NCBI GenBank assembly: GCA_019136685.1
Contig: JAGVTS010000188.1
Location: forward strand, 1 to 35,227
DNA length: 35,227 bases
From: Bacillota bacterium
GTDB lineage: Bacteria; Bacillota; DTU025
Direction: 5' to 3'
Under the pieces are notes generated by a model, which saw only the letters and a list, made by a program, of their open reading frames with translations, was not told the DNA's origin and ran no database searches. Made by a program: the position numbers and the translations under genes. Positions 1 through 7,661 of the stretch are shown here, one piece after another; positions within the stretch are counted from its first letter, which is position 1; every line of letters starts with the position of its first letter.

Positions 1-2
1 GG

Positions 3-308
3 CTTGGCTCGTCATCCAGCATAACTGACCTTGGCGTCGGAACGTTGAGGCTTGCGAACGATGCGCTCACCTTCTCCGGTTCAGAGGGCGCTGTGGAAGT
101 GCCGATTTCGGATATCAATTTCTCCTTCCTGGACGCCGATGCGCACCTAGTCGTATCGGAGCCGGGCGGCGCTTATGAGCTCGACATTAAAGACGACTCG
201 ACGCTCAGGTGGGAGGATTACCTCATGGCAGCCCGAGGGTTGACCATGCGGAGGTGGCCCACGGCCGAGGAGATCAGGACCAGGTCGCGGGAGCGGCATT
301 GCAGGTAG
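3..308 (+). CDS. C-terminal part of an unrecognised protein (5' end outside window)
   Basis: The frame is open from the left edge of the window to a TAG at 306-308, giving about 101 residues. The gene probably begins upstream; a TTG at 45 is possible in frame but has no ribosome binding site. The visible part alternates short strands and turns (VEVPISDINFSFLDADAHLV) and then becomes a charged helix-like tail rich in Arg and Glu. No catalytic motif or membrane segment is visible and I do not recognise the family. The frame ends just before a strong hairpin shared with the convergent liv operon, which fits a genuine gene end. Function unknown. Confidence 0.5.
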   Translation, partial: LGSSSSITDLGVGTLRLANDALTFSGSEGAVEVPISDINFSFLDADAHLVVSEPGGAYELDIKDDSTLRWEDYLMAARGLTMRRWPTAEEIRTRSRERHCR

Positions 309-330
309 GAAAGTGAGCAGAATCAGGAAC

Positions 331-370
331 GCAGCGGGAGGCTCAGCTGCTAAAGCCGGCCTCCCGCTGC
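331..370. terminator. Bidirectional intrinsic terminator between convergent genes
   Basis: A perfect 12-bp inverted repeat (GCAGCGGGAGGC at 331-342, GCCTCCCGCTGC at 359-370) with a 16-nt loop lies between the stop of the leftmost gene and the stop of livF. On the plus strand a TATTTTT run follows about 14 nt after the stem, inside the livF 3' end. On the minus strand there is no clear U-tract. It most likely ends both transcripts; the long perfect stem makes it convincing even though the T-run is displaced. Confidence 0.65.
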
Positions 371-382
371 CAGTTGCTCAGT

Positions 383-1099
383 CTATTTTTCTCCGAGATA
401 GGCCTTCTTGACCCTGGGGTCGCGACGCAATTCGTCAGCTGGGCCGGAAAGGACGATTCGCCCTGTCTCCAGTACGTAGGCGTGGTTTGAGATGCGCAGG
501 GCCAGCCGGGCGTTTTGCTCCACAAGGAGTATGGTTACGCCCTGCCCGTTGATCTCGCGGACGACTCGGAATATCTCCTGGACCAGTTTGGGCGCAAGGC
601 CCAGCGACGGTTCGTCCAGCAGCAAGATGTCGGGGTCAGGCATCAGCCCGCGCCCGATGGCGAGCATCTGCTGCTCCCCGCCTGACAGCGTGCCGGCCAG
701 TTGCAGGCGGCGCTCCTCAAGCCTGGGGAATAGCTGGTACACTCGGCCCGTGTTGGAGCTGACCTTGTCCGGGTGTCCTCTGTGCTTGTAGGCGCCGAGC
801 TTCAGGTTTTCCTCCACCGTAAGTGTGGGAAACACTCGTCGGCCTTCGGGCACGTGGGCGATGCCGCGGTTTACGATCTCGTGTGCCGGTATCTGGGATA
901 TGTCGGTGTCCCCCAGCCGTATAGACCCAGATCTCGGCCTTATGAGGCCCGATATGGCGCGCAGGGTCGTAGTCTTGCCGGCGCCGTTGGCGCCCAGAAT
1001 TGTAGCGATCTGACCTCGCTCCACGACCAGACTAATGCCGTGCACCGCTTCGACGCTGCCGTAAGCTATCCTTACGTCCTTAAGCTCCAGTAGGCTCAT
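383..1099 (-). CDS. livF: Branched-chain amino acid ABC transporter, ATP-binding protein LivF
   Basis: This 238-residue cytoplasmic ATPase pairs with LivG to power a branched-chain amino-acid-type (HAAT family) importer. The Walker A motif GANGAGKTT is near residues 35-43, the ABC signature LSGGEQQ near 138-144, Walker B ILLLDEPSLGLAP near 158-170, and the switch histidine region is degenerate (LLVEQNARLAL), as is usual in LivF. Length is normal for the family. The ATG overlaps the livG stop as ATGA, so the two are translationally coupled. It is the last gene of the livJHMGF operon and is followed by a strong terminator. Substrates of such systems range from Leu/Ile/Val to amides and urea; the sequence does not decide which. 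Confidence 0.95.
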   Translation of the reverse strand: MSLLELKDVRIAYGSVEAVHGISLVVERGQIATILGANGAGKTTTLRAISGLIRPRSGSIRLGDTDISQIPAHEIVNRGIAHVPEGRRVFPTLTVEENLKLGAYKHRGHPDKVSSNTGRVYQLFPRLEERRLQLAGTLSGGEQQMLAIGRGLMPDPDILLLDEPSLGLAPKLVQEIFRVVREINGQGVTILLVEQNARLALRISNHAYVLETGRIVLSGPADELRRDPRVKKAYLGEK

Positions 1100-1923
1100 T
1101 GTACCGACTCACCTGCCTCTGCATCCGCCTCGGCCTCTGCCTGCTCGTCTTCATCATCTGTGCCCAGATAAGCCTCGATGACTGCCGGGTCCTTCTGGAC
1201 CTCCTCGGGCGTGCCTTCACTGATCTTCCTTCCATACTCCATTACGGCCACGTGGTCGGAGATGCCCATGACCACGCGCATGTCATGCTCAATCAGGAAG
1301 ACAGTGATCCCCGAATCGCGAATCTCGCGGATTATATCCATGAGTTCGTCGGACTCACGCTCGTTGAGGCCCCCCGCGGGCTCGTCCAGTATGAGCAGCG
1401 CGGGGCCGGAGGCCATGGCACGGGCTATCTCGAGCCGGCGCCGATCGCCGTAGGACAGGTTGCGGGCCAGCTCATCGCGGAGATGCCATATCCGCAACTG
1501 CCTCAGGCAGCGCTCTGCCTCGCTGTGTGCGCGCGCCTCCTCGGCCTGGCGGGCACGTGTGTTGAGAATGCATGCGACGAGGCCCGCCTTGCATCGACAA
1601 TGCTGCCCTGCCAGGACGTTCTCGAAGCAAGTGAGATTCTCAAACAGCCTGAGAGTCTGGAAAGTGCGTGCGATGCCCGCCTCCACCACCTGGTGGGGGA
1701 GCATTCCGATGAGGGCCGAACTCCTGAACGTGATGCTTCCGGAATCAGGCCGGTAGATGCCGGTTATCAGATTGAACACAGTGGTCTTGCCGGCGCCGTT
1801 TGGCCCTATTAGGCTAGTAATGCTGCCTTCTTTGACATTGAGGTCGAAGGAATCGACGGCTCGTAGCCCGCCGAAGTTCTTCGACACTGCGCCCAGCGAC
1901 AACAACGGAGCGCTCAGGGTCAT
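1096..1923 (-). CDS. livG: Branched-chain amino acid ABC transporter, ATP-binding protein LivG
   Basis: This is the second ATPase of the importer (275 residues). Walker A GPNGAGKTT is near residues 40-48, the signature is LSYGDRRRLEIARAM, Walker B is LLILDEPAGGLNE and the H-loop FLIEHDM is intact, as expected for LivG. The frame can be extended upstream to 1971, but the ATG at 1923 has a GGAGG about 5 nt upstream and overlaps the livM stop as ATGA, so it is the better start. The C-terminus carries an acidic low-complexity tail (EDEQAEAEADAEAGE) beyond the core, coded by GCCTCTGC-like repeats near 1115-1150. That tail is probably dispensable. Confidence 0.95.
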   Translation of the reverse strand: MTLSAPLLSLGAVSKNFGGLRAVDSFDLNVKEGSITSLIGPNGAGKTTVFNLITGIYRPDSGSITFRSSALIGMLPHQVVEAGIARTFQTLRLFENLTCFENVLAGQHCRCKAGLVACILNTRARQAEEARAHSEAERCLRQLRIWHLRDELARNLSYGDRRRLEIARAMASGPALLILDEPAGGLNERESDELMDIIREIRDSGITVFLIEHDMRVVMGISDHVAVMEYGRKISEGTPEEVQKDPAVIEAYLGTDDEDEQAEAEADAEAGESVQ

Positions 1924-2900
1924 TCGCCTCCACCCTCTTTCAGACGGGTCATCCACCGCCGGCTGGGCCACAGCCCTTGCGGACGGAAGATCATCATGAT
2001 CACCATGGCCAGCCCGAACAGGAGCATTCTGTACTGAGCGAAGTTGCGCAACAGCTCAGGCAGAACCATCATTGCGCCGGAGGCCAGGATCACTCCCGGT
2101 ATCGAGCCCATGCCGCCCAGGATGACTATGCAGAACAGGATGACCGATTCCATGAAGGTAAAAGAGTCGGGCGAAATCACCATCATCTTTGTCGCGAATA
2201 TGGTTCCCGCCGCGCCTGCAATCCCCGCGCCGAGCGTAAATGCCAGCGTCTTGGCCCATCGCGTATTGACTCCCGTAGCTTCGGCGGCGATAGGGTCTTC
2301 CCTAACGTAGTTCCACGCGCGCCCCACCCGCGAACGCTGCAGGCGGCCTAGGCAGAACAGGAGCAACGCCACAGCTGCCCAGACCAGGTAGTAGAAGTCG
2401 ATGGGACGCTGTATGACATGGCCGAATATCCGGAACTGGTCCAGAACGATCAGCCCGTTGGGCCCGCCGGTCAACCCGAAGGGATTGTTTATCAGGGTGA
2501 TGCGGATCATCTCATTCAGGCCGATGGTCACCATCAGAAGGTAGTCACCACGCAGGTGAATGATGGGCCCGGTGAGAATGTAGCCCGCCCCCGCGGCGAT
2601 CAGGCCGCTTATTGGGATGAGCAACCACAGATTGACTCCGAACCTTTCGGAGAGAATGGCTGTGGTATATGATCCGATAGCGAAAAAGGCCATCTGGCCC
2701 ATGTTGAACAGCCCGACCTCGCCCACAATGATATTGAGCGACAGGCCGAGCAGAACGTTGATGCCCCAGAACACACATACATCTGTCCAGTAGTCCGATA
2801 TGAACAAGGGCAGCGCAGCCGCCGCGAGTATCAGGGCGCCGATGAACCAGGCCGAGTGGGCGCGGATGAACGACGCCGGCTTCGTGAACTCCAAACGCAT
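1920..2900 (-). CDS. livM: Branched-chain amino acid ABC transporter permease LivM
   Basis: This 326-residue integral membrane protein is one of the two permease subunits of the liv importer. Hydrophobic segments start at residue 16 (AWFIGALILAAAALPLFI) and recur through the chain. The conserved LivM block GEVGLFNMGQMAFFAIGSY is near residues 60-78, and the EAA-like loop region EATGVNTRWAKTLAFTLGA contacts the ATPases. The chain ends in FRPQGLWPSRR, typical of the family. It lies 15 nt downstream of livH and overlaps livG by 4 nt. Periplasmic solute enters through the LivH-LivM pair after delivery by LivJ. Confidence 0.94.
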   Translation of the reverse strand: MRLEFTKPASFIRAHSAWFIGALILAAAALPLFISDYWTDVCVFWGINVLLGLSLNIIVGEVGLFNMGQMAFFAIGSYTTAILSERFGVNLWLLIPISGLIAAGAGYILTGPIIHLRGDYLLMVTIGLNEMIRITLINNPFGLTGGPNGLIVLDQFRIFGHVIQRPIDFYYLVWAAVALLLFCLGRLQRSRVGRAWNYVREDPIAAEATGVNTRWAKTLAFTLGAGIAGAAGTIFATKMMVISPDSFTFMESVILFCIVILGGMGSIPGVILASGAMMVLPELLRNFAQYRMLLFGLAMVIMMIFRPQGLWPSRRWMTRLKEGGGE

Positions 2901-2915
2901 GTCCGTTGCCCCCCC

Positions 2916-3821
2916 TCAGACCTTCTCGGCCACTCGTTCGCCCAGGATGCCTGTGGGACGGAAGATCAGCAGCAGAATGAGGATCAGGAACACAAAGACG
3001 TCTTTCCAGGCTGCTGAAATGTAACCCGCTCCCAACATCTCCAGGATACCGAGGAGCATGCCGCCTACCATCGCCCCGGGGATGTTACCAATCCCGCCTA
3101 GAATAGCGGCGGTAAACGCCTTCAGGCCGTAGGACCATCCCACCGTGAAGTGGATCTGCCTGTAGTACAGGCCCAAAAGCACGCCGGCGATGGCGCCCAG
3201 GCCCGGCCCGATCACGAAAATGATGCGGATAATCTGGTCCACGTCGATGCCCATCAGCCGCGCTGTGTCGTGGTCGATCGCTGTGGCCCGAATGGCTGCG
3301 CCCACCGTAGTGCGCTGCACGAACATGTAGAGCCCGACCATAAGGGCCAGCGATATCCCCATAATGAGCAACTGCATCAAGCTTACATGTACACCGCCAG
3401 GCGCCCAGTTGACCTCGGGGACTGACCACGGCGGATAGGCTTGATATCGTGCGCCCCATATGAGCATCGCCGCATTTTGAAGAAATATCGATACGCCAAG
3501 GGCCGATACGACTGCAGTCAGCCTGCTGGACTTGCGCAAGGGGCGGTAGGCCATTCTCTCTACTAGCACTCCGAGAAGCGAAATGGCTCCCATGGATATC
3601 AGGGTGGCCAGGCACAGCATCGCCCAGAGTGGGAGGGAGGACTGGGCCAGAACCGTCACCAGCATCGTGTAGCCCAAGTATGAGCCGAGCATGAAAAAGT
3701 CGCCGTGGGCGAAGTTGATCAACCTCATGACTCCGTAGACCATCGTGTATCCCAGCGCCACAAGGGAGTACACCGCACCCACTGTGAGCCCGTTAACCAA
3801 TTGCTCCAAGAAGACTACCAT
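2916..3821 (-). CDS. livH: Branched-chain amino acid ABC transporter permease LivH
   Basis: This is the first permease subunit of the importer. With the start at 3821 it is 301 residues and begins MVVFLEQLVNGLTVGAVYSL, the canonical LivH N-terminus. Conserved elements include GYTMVYGVMRLINFAHGDFFMLGSY (split across residues about 24-48) and the C-terminal LLIFRPTGILGE. The frame also opens at an ATG at 3893, which would add 24 residues rich in Ala/Arg that are not part of the family. Neither start has a strong ribosome binding site, so the choice rests on homology. It follows livJ after about 80 nt containing a small GC-rich hairpin. Confidence 0.92.
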   Translation of the reverse strand: MVVFLEQLVNGLTVGAVYSLVALGYTMVYGVMRLINFAHGDFFMLGSYLGYTMLVTVLAQSSLPLWAMLCLATLISMGAISLLGVLVERMAYRPLRKSSRLTAVVSALGVSIFLQNAAMLIWGARYQAYPPWSVPEVNWAPGGVHVSLMQLLIMGISLALMVGLYMFVQRTTVGAAIRATAIDHDTARLMGIDVDQIIRIIFVIGPGLGAIAGVLLGLYYRQIHFTVGWSYGLKAFTAAILGGIGNIPGAMVGGMLLGILEMLGAGYISAAWKDVFVFLILILLLIFRPTGILGERVAEKV

Positions 3822-3904
3822 TTTGACGCGGCACGGGAGCCGCCACGCGCTAACTGCAGCCGCAGAGGCGACCCCCGTGCGCACACCTCCCATCCGGTCT
3901 GAAC

Positions 3905-5053
3905 TTAGCGAAGCGGAACGAACTTGCCGTCCGCAGTTACCTCGTATGCCAGATAGATGGCGCCTTCTCTGTCGCCAATGGCGTCAAACGAAATGGGACC
4001 TGTGATACCGGGATAGTCTTTCAAGCTGTTGCGCAGGTAGTTCATGAGGACCTTGGAATCCGTGGATCCGCTTCCCTCTATAGCCGCAGCAATTGCCTTG
4101 AAAGCATCGGCAGCATAGACAGGCCACGGGCTGGACGGCGGCTCCTTGTGCCGGCGTATGTACTCTGCCAGGAACGTTTTGGACTGTGGGTAATCAAGGT
4201 CAGTCGGCAGAGGCTCCTGAGTTTGCAGGGCGCCTGCGGCCATGTTGAGCCCGGCGATTTTCACGAATTCGTCGTTGACGGCGGCATTTCCGCCCACGAA
4301 CGTCGCCTTAATGCCCAACGTGCGCATCTGCCGGATGATGAGACCGGCTTCTGAGTAGTAGCCAGTGAAGTACAGCACATCCGGGTTCTGCTTGCCCATG
4401 TTCAGAAGTATCGCTGTGAAGTCGCGTTCGCCCGGCGTGATGGCGTCGTAGAATACGATCTCGGCCTTCTTCTGTTCCAGAATAGGCCGGCGCGCTGCCT
4501 CAGCCAGGCCTTTACCGAATGTTGTGTTGTCGTGGATGATGGCCACTCTCTTGGCCTTAAGCTTGTCGACGGCGAAGGCCGCAAAGAATGCGCCCTGCTT
4601 GTCGTCGCGGAAGCAGGTCCTGAAGAAGTACTTCCTACCCTGCTCCGTGAGCTTCTCAGCGGTGGACCCATAAGCGATGTTGACCAGTTCTGCGCGTTCG
4701 TAGATGGCCGAAGCCGGGTCGTTGATGGATGAGCCGTAGGTGCCCACCACCGCCGCCACTTTGTCGCTGACCATTCGCTGGGCTACTAGGGCGCTCTGTT
4801 TGGGCGATCCCTGATCGTCTCCGAGCACAATCTCGACCGGCCTGCCCAGAAGACCCCCCGCCTTATTGACCTCGTCCGCGACGATTTGGACGCAGTTACG
4901 CGCCATTTCGCCTTCATAGGCCCAGGGGCCCGTTATGGGAGCCTGAAGTCCGATCCTAATGGGTTCTTTGGCAGCCATGACGTAGTAGCCGAAAGACAGT
5001 GACATAACCAGGGCAACGGCGATAAGCAGCAATCCTGACCGACTTCTCTTCAC
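3905..5053 (-). CDS. livJ: Branched-chain amino acid ABC transporter substrate-binding protein LivJ
   Basis: This 382-residue exported type I periplasmic binding protein captures the solute for the LivHMGF importer. It starts at GTG 5053, set by AGGAGGTG about 8 nt upstream. Residues 1-28 form a signal peptide (KRSRSG basic start, then a hydrophobic core ending MAA). There is no lipobox cysteine, whereas most monoderm Firmicutes tether these proteins as lipoproteins, so this one should be soluble in a periplasm. The mature part begins EPIRIGLQAPITGPWAYEG and contains typical peripla_BP_6 features (VVGTYGSSINDPASAI, FVGGNAAVNDEFV). It is the first gene of the operon. Confidence 0.93.
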   Translation of the reverse strand: MKRSRSGLLLIAVALVMSLSFGYYVMAAKEPIRIGLQAPITGPWAYEGEMARNCVQIVADEVNKAGGLLGRPVEIVLGDDQGSPKQSALVAQRMVSDKVAAVVGTYGSSINDPASAIYERAELVNIAYGSTAEKLTEQGRKYFFRTCFRDDKQGAFFAAFAVDKLKAKRVAIIHDNTTFGKGLAEAARRPILEQKKAEIVFYDAITPGERDFTAILLNMGKQNPDVLYFTGYYSEAGLIIRQMRTLGIKATFVGGNAAVNDEFVKIAGLNMAAGALQTQEPLPTDLDYPQSKTFLAEYIRRHKEPPSSPWPVYAADAFKAIAAAIEGSGSTDSKVLMNYLRNSLKDYPGITGPISFDAIGDREGAIYLAYEVTADGKFVPLR

Positions 5054-5344
5054 TTACGCACACCTCCTGATAATTGTGATGTAGATAGGGATGTCGGCAA
5101 GACGGAAGTGCCGCCTGACGATGAGTAAGCGGCGCTCCTGCGTCCATGGTGTAGACCATATTCGCCACGCGTGTGCATTTTCCTGCGCATACCGATGACG
5201 CGCCTGACCAAGAGCCCGTTCAGGCCGCGTTAACATTTCGAGAAAATACGACAAGTGCATGAAACGTGCATTGCGCAGTCGAGCCGTACGGAGAGGCTCT
5301 GTGCTGCATATGGTGTACATGTATCGTAGGAGGTGAGCGAGTTC

Positions 5345-5803
5345 ATGATGCCCGAGGAGTTCGTCGAGCTGCTACGGCCCCATGCGGAGCGCGTGTTTGA
5401 AGAGACCGGGATACCTGTAGAGATCATGCTGGCTCAAGCGGCTCTGGAGACAGGCTGGCTCGGAAAGACGGTTCGGGACAAGCGGACCGGGCAGGACAGC
5501 CTGAACCTGTTCAACATCAAGGGCGAGGGCCCGGCCGGCTCCGTAACGGTTGACGTAGTTGAGTACATTAAGGGCAGAAAGACGTGGCAAGAGGCACAGT
5601 TCAGAGCATACAACGACTACGCTGAGTCGTTTTCTGACTATGCCTCTCTCATTGCACAGGCGCAGCGTTACGCATCCGCTATGGCCGTTCGGGACGACCC
5701 GGTAGCGTTCGCATGGCAGCTGCAGAGCTCGGGATATGCCACTGACCCTAAGTACGCTCATAAGCTAGTCTCCATAATGAAGCGGCACATGGGAGTAGCG
5801 TAG
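5345..5803 (+). CDS. FlgJ-type glucosaminidase (GH73 family), stand-alone domain
   Basis: This 152-residue protein consists only of a flagellar-type peptidoglycan hydrolase domain. The hallmark AQAALETGWLGK, with the catalytic Glu, is near residues 30-41. It is followed by NLFNIKGEG, a Tyr-containing FRAYNDYAESFSDYASLI block, and a C-terminal YATDPKYAHKLVSIM, all typical of the FlgJ C-terminal domain. No signal peptide is seen, as is usual for FlgJ-like enzymes exported through the flagellar apparatus. The start is ATG 5345, 11 nt after AGGAGG; the in-frame GTG at 5333 overlaps that Shine-Dalgarno and is rejected. The flgJ gene at 21948 lacks this domain, so this enzyme may open the wall for the rod. 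It is divergent from livJ. Confidence 0.85.
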   Translation: MMPEEFVELLRPHAERVFEETGIPVEIMLAQAALETGWLGKTVRDKRTGQDSLNLFNIKGEGPAGSVTVDVVEYIKGRKTWQEAQFRAYNDYAESFSDYASLIAQAQRYASAMAVRDDPVAFAWQLQSSGYATDPKYAHKLVSIMKRHMGVA

Positions 5804-5821
5804 CCTTGAGATCTTGCACTC

Positions 5822-7253
5822 CTACAGCGGCGTGCCGGTCAGAGTCAAGTAGATCCTGAACTTGGACGCCGGCTCGGGAGCTGTGCCGCGGCGCAGCACC
5901 GGGCCGGCGAGGCCTATGGATATGAGACTTCTGTCTCCGAGCGACTGCACCAGCGACACGCCCATCTCAACGCCGGCGGACACGATGGCATTGTCCAGCG
6001 AAAGACTGTTGCTCGCGCTCGCCGTCGGTCAGGCGCGTCTCGGCGCCGCAGGTCAGGTCGCGCGTGTATATGTCCAGGCTCAGATATGGACCCGACCTCA
6101 GCTCAGGGGCCACATATACGACGGAGCTTCCATCGGGCGACCAATCGGGAAAAGACCCACGAGCGCCCGAAGTCAGGGCAAAAGCCTCCCGGTCTGCCCC
6201 GGATGCCGGATCGAACAGCCTGATTCCGCTGCGCTTGCCGGAGTGGGCGGCATATCCAAGCAGCTGGCCGGATCCGGCTGCGGCAGAGCGAACCCAAGCG
6301 GGCGACTCCACGTAGCTGCCCAGCGAGGTCAGCTGATCGGCTGGTGTAACGCCTCCGGCGCAAATGGACTCGATCTCTGCACCGAACTCCTCGTAGAGAG
6401 CGTCGATGAAGCCATCGTAGAGATCAGCCAACGACACGCCCACCGCGCTCCTTACGGCGCGTTCTATGCCGCCGCCTAGGAACGGGACACTCCCGGAATG
6501 ACCGGCAGATATCGAAGCGAGAGCCTCGGGGCCATAGGCCTCCTCTATGTATCTCATCAGCAGGGAACTGTAGTTGTACACCAGCTCGGCGGCGGGCGGC
6601 CATGAGTCGCGCTTGTAGAACTGCTCGATCTGATCGAGCCGGGGCAGTCGGTCATCTGCTACCATCTGCCGTACCATCATCCTGGTGCGCGCGTCGTTGG
6701 ATCTGGACTCGCCCAGGTGCTTGTACTTCTCGTAGACAGCCAGTCCTTCAATAAACGACATGGGCTTCACTGCACTTGGGAGTATGATCTTGCCGAACAC
6801 TCGGCGCAGGAGCGATGGGACGCCGCGCACCTGGTTCATGTCGATTTCGTGCACAAGCTCATGGAAGATCAGCGCTTCGAGCCATGATTCGCACCGCGCG
6901 TTGCCCACGTCGGACCAACGCAAATTGGGCATGTAGAGAGTTACGCGGTCGAATAGCGGATCTGTCAGGCCATTGGTGACGTCGTGGCGATCATCCATTA
7001 CTATGTCGATCCTCTCGGGCGCCTGGCCGAATTCGGCCTGGAGCGTGGCGTATGCCTTCTCGGCGTACAGCGCGACTTCGCGTGCCAGATCCCCGTAGCC
7101 GCTCTGGAAATGGATGAAAAAGTGCTCTGTCTCCAACGTCCACCATGTGGCGGCGCCTGCGGCGCGGACGATGCACGCCGGCGAAAATGCGAGCCCCACA
7201 AGGATGAGCATGCCGAGCGCGGCTACAGTCAACAGTCGCAGCTTCCTACTCAT
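5822..7253 (-). pseudogene. Secreted zinc peptidase (MA-like) with TolB repeats, apparently internally deleted; barrel-like C-terminal remnant out of frame
   Basis: The open frame 7253-5967 codes 428 residues: signal peptide 1-32, then a gluzincin-type domain with HELVH at 131-135 and a downstream Glu in SFIEGLAVYE near 169. A TolB/PD40-like repeat follows (SFPDWSPDG, near 368-376). It ends abruptly in a repeat (ETRLTDGE) and an Arg-rich tail. In another minus frame, about 6020 to the TAG at 5822-5824, reads SLSLDNAIVSAGVEMGVSLV...FRIYLTLTGTPL, with alternating strands like the end of an outer-membrane barrel. Such proteins normally carry several more repeats, so a frame-breaking internal deletion is the simplest reading. 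It begins ATG 7253 with AGGAGG 9 nt upstream, 27 nt after the response regulator. The truncated protein may still be made. Confidence 0.7.
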
Positions 7254-7280
7254 GAAACCAACCTCCTCGCGCAGCGGAAG

Positions 7281-7661
7281 CTAGAATCCACAGCGACCGG
7301 CGATTCGGTCGACTGTGTCGACTACATCCCATATGTCGAACGGTTTCATTATGAGGTAGTCATACGATCCGTCCGGTGGGAAGTCGTCGGTATTGGGAAT
7401 AGCGCCTGTAACTAGTATAACAGGCAAGGCTGTAGTGCGGCGATCGGAACGCAGGGTCTCGATGAGACGTCTTCCGCTCATCCTTGGCATTTTAAGATCG
7501 GCGAGAATGATGTCGGGAAGGGGACCTGATTCGAGCAACTCCAGCGCCATCGCGCCGTCGACAGCTAGGGTCACATTATGCCCGGCCATCTCCAGTATCT
7601 CGCGGAGGATCATGGCTATGTCAGCCTCGTCCTCCGCCACGAGTATTTCGGCCAATTCCAT
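7281..7661 (-). CDS. Single-domain response regulator (receiver only)
   Basis: This 126-residue CheY-like receiver domain has no output domain. The acidic pocket is E10-D11-E12, the phospho-acceptor is D55 (ILADLKMPRMSG), the switch residue is T85 (ILVTGA) and the conserved lysine is K106 (MKPFD). ATG 7661 follows AGGGGGA closely and lies inside the last 41 nt of the kinase gene, so kinase and regulator are co-transcribed and probably coupled. With no DNA-binding domain it must act by protein contact or as a phosphate relay; the target is not evident. It is followed after 27 nt by the peptidase gene. Confidence 0.88.
   Translation of the reverse strand: MELAEILVAEDEADIAMILREILEMAGHNVTLAVDGAMALELLESGPLPDIILADLKMPRMSGRRLIETLRSDRRTTALPVILVTGAIPNTDDFPPDGSYDYLIMKPFDIWDVVDTVDRIAGRCGF

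Noticed and set aside
1115..1150. GCCTCTGC-like repeats as a possible CRISPR or tandem repeat array
   Set aside because: They are in-frame codons for the acidic Ala/Glu tail of LivG and do not have repeat-spacer structure.
5254..5271. Direct repeat GTGCAT-N5-GTGCAT between livJ and the glucosaminidase gene as an operator
   Set aside because: Too short and not clearly placed relative to a promoter on either strand; nothing else in the 290-nt divergent region could be called with support.
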